A DNA stretch of 64,000 nt, from positions 1,116,001-1,180,000 of the forward strand of contig NZ_WWCL01000002.1 of NCBI RefSeq assembly GCF_009857835.1. The letters are read 5' to 3'. The position numbers and the translations under genes were made by a program. This document shows, piece by piece, positions 8,565-16,991 of the stretch. The first letter of the stretch is position 1. Each line of letters begins with the position of its first letter. This DNA comes from Duganella fentianensis (GTDB lineage: Bacteria; Pseudomonadota; Gammaproteobacteria; Burkholderiales; Burkholderiaceae_D). The notes beneath the pieces were generated by a model. The model saw nothing but the letters and a program-made list of their open reading frames with translations. It was not told the origin of the DNA and did no database searches.

Positions 8565-8602
8565 TTACCGGACTAGACTACTGCAATAGTCCGGTAATTT
8601 TT
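8565..8602 (+). terminator. Strong Rho-independent terminator
   Basis: Perfect 11-bp stem TTACCGGACTA (8565-8575) and TAGTCCGGTAA (8587-8597), 11-base loop, followed by TTTTT. It would end transcription from the 336-aa gene before the replication operon begins. Confidence 0.85.
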
Positions 8603-8662
8603 AATCCTTCTCAAGCTACACACAAGTAGCGACGTGTCCACACAACCGTCCGAGAAGGGATT
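8603..8662 (+). promoter_or_regulatory. Structured leader hiding the Shine-Dalgarno of the next gene
   Basis: Outer stem AATCCTTCTC (8603-8612) pairs with GAGAAGGGATT (8652-8662) with one bulged base. Inside are two small stems, GCTAC/GTAGC (8615-8619, 8626-8630) and GACG/CGTC (8631-8634, 8647-8650), giving a three-way junction. The 3' arm of the outer stem contains GAAGGGA, the ribosome binding site of the gene at 8666, so the fold would block translation until opened. Confidence 0.5.
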
Positions 8663-8665
8663 GAA

Positions 8666-8902
8666 ATGCAACCTACATCCAATAGTTCAAATGAGTTTGA
8701 CAACGCTCCTTGCCTAACCATCGCCGAGTTCTGCGAGCGCAACGGTAAGCTTTCTAAGAGTTTCTTTCACAAACTGGTTAAGTCTGGGAATGGTCCTCGC
8801 CTCATCAAGGCAGGCCGACGAACTATGATTGCGCCTGGCGCGAACGCAGAATGGCGCGCCAAGATGGAAGCCATCACTAGTCAAGCGAATGGAGGGAAGT
8901 AA
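8666..8902 (+). CDS. Small AlpA/excisionase-like DNA-binding protein
   Basis: 78 residues, ATG at 8666 six bases after GAAGGGA. The middle part, LTIAEFCERNGKLSKSFFHKLVKSG, looks like the first helices of an HTH_17/AlpA-like winged helix, followed by GPRLIKAGRRTMI, the usual wing of such proteins that precedes a short C-terminal helix. Such proteins act as excisionases or as transcription activators of phage operons. It is the first gene of a tightly packed plus-strand operon (8666-12626), overlapping the next gene by one base. Its ribosome binding site lies in a predicted hairpin, so its translation is probably controlled. Excisionase versus transcription regulator cannot be decided from sequence. 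Confidence 0.7.
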   Translation: MQPTSNSSNEFDNAPCLTIAEFCERNGKLSKSFFHKLVKSGNGPRLIKAGRRTMIAPGANAEWRAKMEAITSQANGGK

Positions 8903-9348
8903 TGATCACTCCCCTCAATTCCGAAAAGGAAGACGCCGGCACTAAGACCGGCTATCCAATCCCAAGGCTGGCGGGCGGCGGGAAAGGAAAAAAAACACAG
9001 GTATTTAACTGCAGCTCGAAGTCTATCAGGAATCTTGTCAGCGAGCTACATAACAACGGCTTGGCACTTGCTAGCACTAACACCGACAGCCAATGCATCA
9101 CTCTGAGCCGGGTACTAAAGTACCTCGGTGATCGCGGTCTGAACACCTATGAAGGTACGGCAGCCGGCTATGCACGCCTAGCTACCCGCATAAAGGAACT
9201 CAAGTGCAATGGCTTAGTCATTGAGTCCAGAAGTGAGGATCTGATAGGCCCAGACGGTCTTTATCATCCACGTGTCGCGCGCTATGTGCTTGTAGGGTCT
9301 GTTACCCAGCAGCCTGTGCAAATCCCTTTAGATCTGGTGCAGCCATGA
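8902..9348 (+). CDS. Winged-helix phage regulator-like protein
   Basis: 148 residues, start ATG at 8902 overlapping the preceding stop by one base. The region from about residue 35 (SSKSIRNLVSELHNNGLAL) to 120 contains a helix-turn-helix-like arrangement and the sequence LATRIKELKCNGLVIESR followed by GPDGLYHPRVARYVL, a pattern common in small phage proteins that adjust the reading of a wing after a recognition helix. I infer a DNA-binding role in phage regulation or replication. No close named family is recognised. Confidence 0.6.
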   Translation: MITPLNSEKEDAGTKTGYPIPRLAGGGKGKKTQVFNCSSKSIRNLVSELHNNGLALASTNTDSQCITLSRVLKYLGDRGLNTYEGTAAGYARLATRIKELKCNGLVIESRSEDLIGPDGLYHPRVARYVLVGSVTQQPVQIPLDLVQP

Positions 9349-9539
9349 TGGCGCGTCAAATCAGCGCCAACCGCGCCAAGTTCTCCGGGCTAAGGGCCAT
9401 TGCTAGGACTCGCAATATCTGCGGCAGGTACGCTCGTTACGAGTCATTAAAGGCCGCGTGGGCAAGCTCGCATCCAAACGCCTCGCACTCAGATTATGAA
9501 GCTGCAATGCGCCGCATCGCAAAAGACTGCGGGGTGTAG
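9345..9539 (+). CDS. Small hypothetical protein, 64 aa
   Basis: Starts in the ATGATG that overlaps the stop of the previous gene (4-base overlap), so translation is coupled. Very basic N-terminal half (MMARQISANRAKFSGLRAIARTRN) and an ending MRRIAKDCGV. Function unknown; a nucleic-acid-binding role would fit its charge. It ends two bases before the replication-initiator gene. Confidence 0.55.
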   Translation: MMARQISANRAKFSGLRAIARTRNICGRYARYESLKAAWASSHPNASHSDYEAAMRRIAKDCGV

Positions 9540-9541
9540 CC

Positions 9542-10282
9542 ATGGCACGCATCCGCACAATCAAGCCTGAGTTTTGGACGTCTGAGCAAATCGCCGAGTG
9601 TTCGCCGACTAGTCGCCTGCTGTTCATTGGAATATGGAACTTCTGCGACGACCACGGCATACACCCTGCCTCTATCAAGCGTCTGAAGATGGAGGTTTTC
9701 CCATCAGACCCAATTGCAGACGCAGATATTCAGTCGATGGTAAGCGAACTTGAAGCTGCAGGGCTTATTCAAGTTTATGAAATCGAAGGAAAGCAGTATT
9801 GGCTGGTTACAGGCTGGGCGAGGCATCAGAAGATCGAGAAGCCGACATATCGCCACCCTTTGCCAACCGACCATTTAAGCCCTTTGTTTAAGGTTAAAGG
9901 TGCAAATTCGCCGACTACTCCCCGAATATTCGCCGATAAGTCGGCACCACCTCGGCTACGGAATGGAATGGAGTCTAAAGGAGTTAACTCTATGTCCGGA
10001 AATCCGGACGAGATAGATGTTCTCAACTATCTGAACGACAAGGCAGGCAAGGCATATAGAACCGTAAAGTCCAACCTATCTCTGATCGGCGCTCGTTTGA
10101 AGGAAGGAGCTACGGTTGAAGACTGCAAAGCAGTGATAGATGCCAAGGTCGCCTCTTGGGCTGGCGATGAAAAGATGCGCGAGTATCTACGCCCACAGAC
10201 GCTGTTCGGTGCTGCAAAGTTCGCCGGCTATGTGGGACAGCTAGGCAACACCAGCAGTGCAGCCGTGAAGGATTGGGAATGA
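9542..10282 (+). CDS. Phage replication initiator (replisome organizer-like)
   Basis: 246 residues. The N terminus MARIRTIKPEFWTSEQIAE with the following SRLLFIGIWNFCDDHG is a typical phage replication-protein start, a winged-helix domain that binds the origin. The C-terminal part from about residue 155 (DVLNYLNDKAGKAYR ... ARLKEGATVEDCKAVIDAKVASW ... YLRPQTLFGAAKFAGYV) matches the conserved C-terminal domain of DnaD-like replisome organizers (Phg_2220_C). It should bind the element's origin and load the helicase encoded just downstream. Gene order (initiator, small gene, helicase) is the classical phage replication module. The origin is often inside this gene, around the linker near 9880-9990, but I see no clear iterons. 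Confidence 0.8.
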   Translation: MARIRTIKPEFWTSEQIAECSPTSRLLFIGIWNFCDDHGIHPASIKRLKMEVFPSDPIADADIQSMVSELEAAGLIQVYEIEGKQYWLVTGWARHQKIEKPTYRHPLPTDHLSPLFKVKGANSPTTPRIFADKSAPPRLRNGMESKGVNSMSGNPDEIDVLNYLNDKAGKAYRTVKSNLSLIGARLKEGATVEDCKAVIDAKVASWAGDEKMREYLRPQTLFGAAKFAGYVGQLGNTSSAAVKDWE

Positions 10283-10674
10283 TAGCTCTTAACGCTGAAC
10301 CGATCATCAAGGCGCGTATGCAGGGTCTGAAGCCGTCAGAGATGATCGTTATATCGCTCGTTGGCTCGCCTGGCATGGGTAACCACGTTGTTCATGCCAG
10401 AACGGACACCGCCTACGACTGGCGCTGGGTGCGCGGGTTGGATATCTGCCTCTGCATAGGCCTAAAGAACGACTGGGCACCCCTCTTAAAGGAAATTGCA
10501 CTTAATCGCCCGGAGCATCTGAGCGTTTGGAACGTCCCCGAAAAATGGGGCGCGAAGGTCTACCTAATTCCGACCGCCGAAGACATTGCCAGACCAATTC
10601 ATCAGTGGGGCTATGAGCTTGATTTCCTCCCGTGGATGGATTTTCAGAATAAGGAGTTTTTCAATTGGAACTGA
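10279..10674 (+). CDS. Hypothetical phage protein in the replication module
   Basis: 131 residues from ATG at 10279, which overlaps the stop of the initiator gene (ATGA). A slightly longer TTG start is open at 10273 but the coupled ATG is more likely. Contains LVGSPGMGNHVVHARTDTAYDWRWVRGLDICLCIGL and ends with aromatic-rich sequence (FLPWMDFQNKEFFNWN). I do not recognise a family. Its place between initiator and helicase suggests a replication accessory role; that is inference. Confidence 0.65.
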   Translation: MIALNAEPIIKARMQGLKPSEMIVISLVGSPGMGNHVVHARTDTAYDWRWVRGLDICLCIGLKNDWAPLLKEIALNRPEHLSVWNVPEKWGAKVYLIPTAEDIARPIHQWGYELDFLPWMDFQNKEFFNWN

Positions 10675-11573
10675 TCCTAGACACTATAGATTTTGCGGCC
10701 TTCATGGACGAACCAGAGCGGCATAACGTCCGCCCTGCATCAGACTGGCTACAAGACACCATAGACGCCTTCTACGCCCCCGCAGACTCTACTCCTATAC
10801 CAACTATGCTTTGGGAAAAGACGCGCTCTAAGGTGGCATTCCGCAAGGGAGAGATATCAGTCTGGGCGGGAGTAAACGGCCACGGAAAAAGCATGTTCCT
10901 TTCTCAGGTGACGCTTGATCTCTGCCACCAGCAAGAACGGGTGATGGTGGCTTCATTCGAAATGAAGCCTGTGCAGCAAATGAAGCGTATGAGCCGGCAG
11001 GCATACGCTGGACGGGAACCAACGGTTCAGTTTCTGCAATCGCTCCACTCTTGGACGGACGGCAGGCTCTGGATATACGACCATGTTGGTGCGGTTGAAT
11101 GGCGAAAGCTAATTGCCGTCATGCGCTATGCCATCAAAACCCACGGCATAACTCAGTTCGTTATAGACAGCCTTATGAAGTGCGTTAAAGGGGAGACAGA
11201 TTTCGACGCACAGAAGGACTTCGTAAATGAGCTCTGCGCATTCGCACAGGCACATAACGTGCACATCCATCTCGTCCACCACGTTCGCAAGGGCGAAAGC
11301 GAACACCACGTGCCGGGCAAGTTCGATATCAAAGGCGCCGGCGCCATCACTGACCAAGTAGATAACGTCTTTATCGTCTGGCGCAATAAGAAGGCCGAGC
11401 AAGACAAAAAGGGAGATCCAACATGCTTCTTGGCCTGCGAAAAGCAGCGTAATGGCGAGTATGAAGGCAAGTTCGGCTTCTGGTTCGACATTGAGTCGCA
11501 GCAGTATCTAGAGAGCGTGAATGCAGCACCCGTTAGATACGACCTCAGCGCCAATAGCGCTAGTCGAAAGTAA
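10665..11573 (+). CDS. DnaB-like replicative helicase (RecA-fold)
   Basis: 302 residues. Walker A is GVNGHGKS at about 69-76 and a Walker B-like segment ITQFVIDSLMKC lies about 90 residues later; the central part (LVHHVRKGE ... KGAGAITDQVDNVFIVWRNK) matches the DnaB/Twinkle C-terminal helicase domain, with the DnaB motif around QVDNV. The protein is shorter than DnaB (about 470) because the N-terminal primase-binding domain is absent, as in many phage or plasmid helicases. It would unwind DNA at the element origin. The start is TTG at 10665, 6 bases after AAGGAG plus a short T-run, overlapping the previous gene by 10 bases; an ATG at 10704 would cut conserved-looking sequence, so TTG is preferred. 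Confidence 0.85.
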   Translation: MELILDTIDFAAFMDEPERHNVRPASDWLQDTIDAFYAPADSTPIPTMLWEKTRSKVAFRKGEISVWAGVNGHGKSMFLSQVTLDLCHQQERVMVASFEMKPVQQMKRMSRQAYAGREPTVQFLQSLHSWTDGRLWIYDHVGAVEWRKLIAVMRYAIKTHGITQFVIDSLMKCVKGETDFDAQKDFVNELCAFAQAHNVHIHLVHHVRKGESEHHVPGKFDIKGAGAITDQVDNVFIVWRNKKAEQDKKGDPTCFLACEKQRNGEYEGKFGFWFDIESQQYLESVNAAPVRYDLSANSASRK

Positions 11574-11586
11574 GAAAGGAATCGAA

Positions 11587-11910
11587 ATGACGAAGAAGAC
11601 CAAACACAACATCTCCAAGCAATCTTTCTATGGAGCTGAGGCAGTGTTGATTATTTTTGCTGCTGAGGCGTCCGGAAATATTAAAACTGGAGCCACCGAA
11701 GAGCAGAAGCAGATGAGCAAGACCGCAGTAGAGGAATTTTTGCATGCCGCTTACGTCGGAGGCTATACGCAGGGCGAAATCCTTGAAACGTTACTCTGGC
11801 GGGGCAATCCTGACGAGCGTCTAGGTGCAATGGTAAAGGACGCATGTGACGCCGTTGGGGTGCCAGCTCTTCGCGAGATCTTTGGGCGTGCCGGCCTGCC
11901 ACGCCGTTAG
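11587..11910 (+). CDS. Hypothetical phage protein, 107 aa
   Basis: ATG at 11587 with AAAGGA seven bases upstream; longer in-frame extensions overlap the helicase gene and have no binding site. A basic N terminus (MTKKTKHNISKQSFYG) is followed by helical sequence with AAEASGNIKTGATEEQKQ and YVGGYTQGEILETLLWRG. Function unknown. It is in the same operon as the helicase. Confidence 0.65.
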   Translation: MTKKTKHNISKQSFYGAEAVLIIFAAEASGNIKTGATEEQKQMSKTAVEEFLHAAYVGGYTQGEILETLLWRGNPDERLGAMVKDACDAVGVPALREIFGRAGLPRR

Positions 11911-11923
11911 TAGGAGGATCGTT

Positions 11924-12220
11924 ATGCGTACAGAGGCGCTAGTAGATCTTCTAAGTATGTTGGACAGCTTGAGTGTTGAACCGGCAGCCGCTGCTGAGTT
12001 TCGAAAAATGATCTATGCAGTAGGGGCCGCTAACGGTGCGGCCAAGGTTATGCGATACGAGCGTACCCGTGCGGCAGGCGATCTTCTAAACAAAGGGCTA
12101 TCACGGTCTGTCGTAAAGGATCGACTGATTTCCAAGTTTGGCATAGGCGAATCGCAAGCCTACCGAGACATAGCAGAAGCACTCGTAACTCGCGCAGAAA
12201 CCGCGAGATTTGGGGACTAG
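11924..12220 (+). CDS. Small HTH-containing phage protein
   Basis: 98 residues from ATG at 11924, directly after TAGGAGGATC, a strong ribosome binding site. The C-terminal half, GLSRSVVKDRLISKFGIGESQAYRDIAEALV, reads as a helix-turn-helix of the type that recognises DNA in small terminase-like or regulator proteins. It could be a late-gene regulator or a packaging helper. The basis is the helix pattern only. Confidence 0.6.
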   Translation: MRTEALVDLLSMLDSLSVEPAAAAEFRKMIYAVGAANGAAKVMRYERTRAAGDLLNKGLSRSVVKDRLISKFGIGESQAYRDIAEALVTRAETARFGD

Positions 12221-12278
12221 GAAAAGCGAAGATGACCAATATCGAATGTACCGCGCCTATGGCGCAGAAAGGCAAAAA

Positions 12279-12626
12279 ATGAACGTAGTCTATTTTCCTG
12301 ACGAGATAGCGGAGCGCGCTCCCGACATATTCTCGTCGCTCTGCATTGAGCCAAGTGGAGAGTTTTTATCTATTCAAGAGTTAATCGCAGCGATTGTTCG
12401 CCGAGAAAACGTAAATATCCGTCCCGCAACGGAAACGGAGATCAAACGAGCAGAGGCATACGTTGCACTCTTTGAAATCGGCATGATGCTAGGTGAAAAG
12501 CTAAACACCCTGTTTGATCAAGACGCACCGAATGTGGCTGTGGGGAAGCTCACCGAACTGCGAGAAGCGGTTGAATCATGCGATTGGGCTTCGATCCAGA
12601 TTCTAGACAAGAAGTTGGAGGTCTAG
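12279..12626 (+). CDS. Hypothetical phage protein, 115 aa
   Basis: I place the start at ATG 12279 (MNVVYFPDEIAERAP), with AGAAAGG about 6 bases upstream; a TTG at 12210 would extend it into the preceding gene without a binding site. Acidic and helical; no recognised domain. It ends two bases before the 526-aa virion-like gene, so they are one transcription unit. Confidence 0.65.
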   Translation: MNVVYFPDEIAERAPDIFSSLCIEPSGEFLSIQELIAAIVRRENVNIRPATETEIKRAEAYVALFEIGMMLGEKLNTLFDQDAPNVAVGKLTELREAVESCDWASIQILDKKLEV

Positions 12627-12627
12627 C

Positions 12628-14208
12628 ATGGGTCTACTAGATACTCTGGGAAATCTGACGCCAGAACAAACACAGGGGCTGCTCGGCTTTTCGGCATCAA
12701 TGCTTCAAGCTGGCGGCCCATCATTAAAGCCGACGAGTTTTGGGCAAGCGTTTGGTAATAGCATTCTCGGCTTCCAGAATGCATACGACGCTGCAATTGA
12801 TAAGAAGCAGGAGCGCGACATGCTGAACGAGCGCATGCAAATGCTCAAGTTGCAAGAACAACGCGCACAACAGCAATTCGAAATTCGACGTGACGCCTAC
12901 GGTCAACTTATGGGCAAAGGTACGGAAGCCCAGCCACAGCCAAGCGTAGCCAATATTCAGCTGGGTAGCGTCCCGATGCAATCCCGCCCCGGACAACCAC
13001 TCATTTCGAACGGCTCACCAGTCGGCGGCTCTGCCCCGTCCCTGAACGCCCTACGCGCTGCAGCAATTGCTGACGTGCCGGGTGCCAAGGAACTCTTTGA
13101 GATATACAAATATGAGAATGAGCCACAGAAATTGGAGTCTGGATCGACTTACCGTGACCGCTTAACCGGCGTAGAGCGTTACATGCCTAAGCTAGACAAC
13201 GGCATCACTGTCGGGCCTGACGGTGTGGCGGCTGTAATGCCCGGGTACGACAAAAGTAACGCGCAGATCAAAGGGGCTGAAACTGCAGCACAAGAGGAAT
13301 CGAAGGCTAAGTATGACTTGGTAAATCCAAGCAGCTACCCAAGCATCGGCGGAGTTCCTGTAAATGGCAGCATCAGCAGATTAAACCTGCTCAACCAGCT
13401 AAAAGGACCTGCAGCGCCAGCATCGACTCCTGATACCTATCAGCCGGTAGCTAAACCTGCGGCGCCATGGGATCGAGTCGTTTCACCGGCAGAGCGCGAT
13501 CAAGTCCGAGCAAGAACCTATGACGCGTCTCGCAAGGCACTTGATGACCTGCGGGCTGAGGTATCTAAAGGGCGCGAAGTGATGACTGACCTTAACCGTT
13601 TCGGAGCTCTTAACCAAAATACGGGCACTGGCGGCCTCGTAGATCGTATTGGCTTCCTTCCAACTGTGGACAGTGATAAGCGCGAAATGGATGCAATACA
13701 GGCGCGGCTTGCCCCATCTGCGCGCCCTGCTGGCTCAGGGTCTAGTTCGGACAAGGATATGGCGCTGTTTCTGTCGGCGCTGCCGGGAACTGATAAGCCG
13801 GGTGATGTAAATAAAGCCATCCGTGTGCAATTTGAGAAGAAGCTGAAAGATAAAGAAAGTGAACTTCGCTTCAAAGAGCAGTACCTGATCGACAACGGCC
13901 ACTTGGACGGCGCCGACAAGGCCTATGAACAGTCACGCGAAACGGCAGGTTTTGACCCATCAAAGCTAACTCCAGAACAGCGTGCGTATATGCAAAGGGA
14001 AAATCCCAAGGCTTACGCTGATGGGATCGAGGCATTCAATAACCGCCCAAGCCGCCAAAACCCAAGCCTGCAGCCCTCCACGGCTCAAGCAAATCAAAAG
14101 GTGGCGACGCTAGCTGACATCGTCGCAACGGCACGTGCTTCGGGAAAAACAACGGCTCAAGTGACCGCCGACCTGAAAGCACAAGGTTACAAGATTGGGG
14201 GTAAATGA
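12628..14208 (+). CDS. Phage virion-like protein, 526 aa (possible DNA-ejection protein)
   Basis: N terminus MGLLDTLGNLTPEQTQGLLG, then a helical Gln/Arg-rich coiled coil at about residues 50-95 (KKQERDMLNERMQMLKLQEQ), a low-complexity Pro/Gln/Ser part to about 150, and a long helical C-terminal half. This layout resembles internal virion or DNA-ejection proteins of podovirus-like phages, which are released with the DNA into the cell. I recognise the style, not a specific family. It overlaps the next gene (705 aa) by 4 bases and the pair sits where ejection proteins usually sit, upstream of a terminase-like gene. Confidence 0.6.
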   Translation: MGLLDTLGNLTPEQTQGLLGFSASMLQAGGPSLKPTSFGQAFGNSILGFQNAYDAAIDKKQERDMLNERMQMLKLQEQRAQQQFEIRRDAYGQLMGKGTEAQPQPSVANIQLGSVPMQSRPGQPLISNGSPVGGSAPSLNALRAAAIADVPGAKELFEIYKYENEPQKLESGSTYRDRLTGVERYMPKLDNGITVGPDGVAAVMPGYDKSNAQIKGAETAAQEESKAKYDLVNPSSYPSIGGVPVNGSISRLNLLNQLKGPAAPASTPDTYQPVAKPAAPWDRVVSPAERDQVRARTYDASRKALDDLRAEVSKGREVMTDLNRFGALNQNTGTGGLVDRIGFLPTVDSDKREMDAIQARLAPSARPAGSGSSSDKDMALFLSALPGTDKPGDVNKAIRVQFEKKLKDKESELRFKEQYLIDNGHLDGADKAYEQSRETAGFDPSKLTPEQRAYMQRENPKAYADGIEAFNNRPSRQNPSLQPSTAQANQKVATLADIVATARASGKTTAQVTADLKAQGYKIGGK

Positions 14209-16322
14209 TGGCTGGACGTGATCTTTCGAAAGAGTTGTATGGGACTGCTGCACCTATCTCTGCAGGTGGTGTAGGGCGTGACTTATCCGGTGATTTATAC
14301 GGAGCCGCGAGCAATGAACCGTCTATTGCTAGCCGGGTAGCCGCGCTCCCAGCAGGGGTGAACAGCGGTGTATTCACCAAGCTGCTGGGGTTACCGGTGG
14401 ATACGGTGGCAAATGTACTCGATCTGGGTAAGGCGGGAATTGGCTACACCGCTAGCAAACTGACCGGAACACCGCCACCAGACTGGACTGCCCCATCTGA
14501 TCGAGAGCAAGTGGTGGGTTCTTCCGACTGGATCGCTCACAAGTTAAATCAAGTTGGACTTGGGAGCGCAATCAATAATCCAAACCCGAAGGACCCCGTA
14601 TCTCGTGTGCTTTACGCCGGCGGCCAAGTTGCAGGCCAGTCTATCGTCCCAAGTCCACGAGCTGCAGTAAGCCTTACGCAGAATCTCGGCAATATGACCA
14701 AAGGAGCGATTAGCGGCGCTATCGGTGGTGCTGTAGGAGAAGTTGCGCCAGAATGGGCCGGCGTTGCTAGCTTGTCACCACAAATGGCAACTGCAGCCGG
14801 TGCTGCGGCATTTAAGCGTGCCATACGTGGCAATGAGGCTGGCCGCCTAGCCATGCAACAGCGGCTGCAGGATCTACAGAACGGCGGCGTTGATTCGCCA
14901 TCGGTAGGCCTTGCGACCGGCAACCGCACCATTCAAGGCGTGGAAAACCTGCTATCGCAGACACCGGGCTCTGCAGGTCTCTATGACGCCGCTCGGGCTA
15001 GAAACCTCGCAGGGATGCAGGCGAAAGCATCCGAGCTACGCGACAGCATTTCGCCAATATATGGCCCGGTGGAGGCTGGTAGCGCCATCCAATCGGACAT
15101 TAAGGGACTGTTTAAGAATCGCGTCAGCAGCACCTATGACCGCCTTAATGATCGAGTTGAGCGCGCTGTTGGCGCAGATATGCCTGTGCCGGTGGATGAA
15201 TCTATCTTGCGCTCTGGCCAGCTAACGACGCCAGTGCCAGGCGCCGAGGCAACGTCGTCTAACTTCCTAAACCCACGGATCGCCAAGATCAATTCGGATC
15301 TTAGTCGCGACAGTGGCGGTCGTCCAGCGCAGGTCATCAATAGCCCCATATTGCTACCTAACGGCCAGCCGGCAGGGCAAACAGTTATCCCTGCTGTGCC
15401 GGCACAGGGGGTGCCCTTCTCTGCCCTTAAGGAGCTGCGAACCAAGATTGGCAAAGAGGCTGCGTCAAACGCGATTATGGGAACGCCAGAACAAGCCGAC
15501 TTCAAGCAGCTTTATGGCGCAATGTCTCAGGACATGAAAAACGCGGTGGCGTTGGCAGATCTTCGTAACGGGACTATGCCAGCGTCTGGCGGAAGCGCAA
15601 CCACTGCACTAAACCGCGCAAATGCCTACTACGGGCGCGCAATGGGCCGCGCTGATGATTTGGGTAGCCTAGCCAACCGAAATACGCCTGAAGGCGCGTA
15701 TAGCAGCGTTGCGGGGTCTTTAGGCGCCGGCCCAACAGTCTATGAACGACTGAGAGGCGTAATTGCACCTGCAACACGCCAAAAGGTGGTTGCCACTGTA
15801 ATTGACGAGATGGGTACAGCAACACCGGGGCAGCAAAACGCAACCGGTGACGCTTGGTCCCCAAAAACGTTCCTAACGAACTACAACAAGTTGGATGCAA
15901 ATTCCCGCAAGGCGCTTTTTACGCGGATACCGGGAGGCGCGGGGATGGCAGACAACCTCGCAGACATTGCCAAGACTGCTGAAATGCTGGGTGATAGCTC
16001 TAAGGTGTGGGCAAATCCTTCTGGAACGGCGCCGGCATTGACCGCTCGCGGCACGGTCTACGCTCTGACTGCTGGCGCCTTCTTCCAACCGGTGATTGCG
16101 GCTAGCACTGCCACCGGCCTAGGACTGGCGAATCAGGCTTCACAGCGCCTACTGCTCAATCCTAAGTTTGTTCATTGGCTGGCAAAGGCCCCGACTGTAC
16201 GTCCAGAGGAAGCGCAGGCATATACGCAGCGTCTGATTGCAAATGCCAAGCTGACCAATGACAAGCAGTTCCAGCAGGACGTACAGGACTACCTGAACTC
16301 AGTGGGAGAAGGACTGAAATAG
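14205..16322 (+). CDS. Phage virion-like protein, 705 aa (possible ejection or injection protein)
   Basis: Starts ATGATGG at 14205 overlapping the upstream stop. Residues 4-12 (GRDLSKELYG) are repeated at about 25-33 (GRDLSGDLYG), a short tandem motif seen at the N termini of some phage internal virion proteins. Between about 165 and 215 there is a Gly/Ala-rich stretch (AISGAIGGAVGEVAPEWAG ... AAGAAAFKRAI) of the kind expected to enter membranes, and another Ala-rich hydrophobic stretch near 615-650. The rest is helical. Together with the 526-aa gene it looks like a two-gene ejection set. It has no lysozyme motif that I can see. Its last 22 bases overlap a minus-strand small membrane-protein gene. 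Confidence 0.62.
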   Translation: MMAGRDLSKELYGTAAPISAGGVGRDLSGDLYGAASNEPSIASRVAALPAGVNSGVFTKLLGLPVDTVANVLDLGKAGIGYTASKLTGTPPPDWTAPSDREQVVGSSDWIAHKLNQVGLGSAINNPNPKDPVSRVLYAGGQVAGQSIVPSPRAAVSLTQNLGNMTKGAISGAIGGAVGEVAPEWAGVASLSPQMATAAGAAAFKRAIRGNEAGRLAMQQRLQDLQNGGVDSPSVGLATGNRTIQGVENLLSQTPGSAGLYDAARARNLAGMQAKASELRDSISPIYGPVEAGSAIQSDIKGLFKNRVSSTYDRLNDRVERAVGADMPVPVDESILRSGQLTTPVPGAEATSSNFLNPRIAKINSDLSRDSGGRPAQVINSPILLPNGQPAGQTVIPAVPAQGVPFSALKELRTKIGKEAASNAIMGTPEQADFKQLYGAMSQDMKNAVALADLRNGTMPASGGSATTALNRANAYYGRAMGRADDLGSLANRNTPEGAYSSVAGSLGAGPTVYERLRGVIAPATRQKVVATVIDEMGTATPGQQNATGDAWSPKTFLTNYNKLDANSRKALFTRIPGGAGMADNLADIAKTAEMLGDSSKVWANPSGTAPALTARGTVYALTAGAFFQPVIAASTATGLGLANQASQRLLLNPKFVHWLAKAPTVRPEEAQAYTQRLIANAKLTNDKQFQQDVQDYLNSVGEGLK

Positions 16323-16472
16323 GCTAACGACGACCACCACTGCGCAAAGGACTATCCCGGCTGGAAGCCCGATGCCCAGTAAGAGGAACTTAATCCCTTC
16401 AAACGGTGGCGTCTCTTTTGAGGAATAGAGGGGCGTGCTTGGTGGTCGATTGTCGAATTGCGGCAGTTTCAT
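16299..16472 (-). CDS. Small membrane protein, 57 aa, antisense
   Basis: Reading frame too short for usual cut-offs. ATG at 16472 preceded by GGGGA at 5 bases. The protein is MKLPQFDNRPPSTPLYSSK, then a Pro/Glu linker, then a single hydrophobic segment of about 24 residues (FLLLGIGLPAGIVLCAVVV and following VVSLF) and the end QSFSH. It overlaps the 3' end of the 705-aa gene on the other strand and fills an otherwise empty 200-base gap. One membrane span with a polar N-terminal tail would fit a holin-like or spanin-like lysis gene or an exclusion protein; no family is recognised. Confidence 0.55.
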   Translation of the reverse strand: MKLPQFDNRPPSTPLYSSKETPPFEGIKFLLLGIGLPAGIVLCAVVVVVSLFQSFSH

Positions 16473-16525
16473 AGCATTCCCCAGACAATTAGCATATTTG
16501 CATTATAGCGAGAAAGGCTGAACGA

Positions 16526-16867
16526 ATGGAAACAGACACTAAAGTAGTGGCGCCTAGTGACAAGAGGAAGCCACCAGCGGCCGGTAAGGGGCGAAAGCCC
16601 GGCAGTGCCAACAAGACCACTGTCGCGGTAAAAGAGGCGCTCCTAGCGGCTTTTGATGGCCTTGGCGGGGTTCCCTCCCTGATCGAGTGGGGAAAGGGGA
16701 ACCCTACCTCGTTTTACCAAATATGGGCAAAGCTGCTCCCACAAGAAATCAAAGCTGAATTGGAGGTAACGAATGTCACACCCGAAGAACGAATTGAACG
16801 AGTTAATGCAATACTTGACGCCGCACGAGCTCGCAGAGCTAGAGAAGCTGGCGACGCCACCAACTGA
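16526..16867 (+). CDS. Terminase small-subunit-like protein
   Basis: 113 residues from ATG 16526 with GAGAAAGG upstream. Basic N-terminal part with GKGRKPGSANKTTVAVKEALLAAFD, a pattern commonly found in small phage proteins just before the large terminase gene, then LPSLIEWGKGNPTSFYQIWAKLLPQEIKAELEV and a charged C-terminal helix. It would bind DNA at the packaging site. The identification rests on the N-terminal signature and position, directly before a gene that begins like a large terminase. Confidence 0.6.
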   Translation: METDTKVVAPSDKRKPPAAGKGRKPGSANKTTVAVKEALLAAFDGLGGVPSLIEWGKGNPTSFYQIWAKLLPQEIKAELEVTNVTPEERIERVNAILDAARARRAREAGDATN

Positions 16868-16991
16868 TGCCTCGCTATGCGTTGCGGTGTTTGATCGTGC
16901 GGATGATGGCATAGAAGCCAAGGCCACGAGGGATTACATCGAGCAGCATGGCTGCTATCCTCCAAGCTTGATTCGGGTAGTCTTTGAATAA
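16773..16991 (+). pseudogene. Stub of a large-terminase gene (probable truncation)
   Basis: ATG at 16773 lies six bases after a strong GGAGG inside the previous gene (95-base overlap, as is common for terS/terL). The first 30 or so residues, MSHPKNELNELMQYLTPHELAELEKLATPP, read like the N terminus of phage large terminase subunits (a helix with LTPxELAELEKL before the ATPase core). From about position 16875 the frame continues for 39 unrelated residues and stops, without Walker motifs. At that same point an antisense small gene ends, so a deletion joint near 16875 is likely. The reading as terminase is inference from a short match; a genuine 72-aa protein is possible. Confidence 0.5.
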
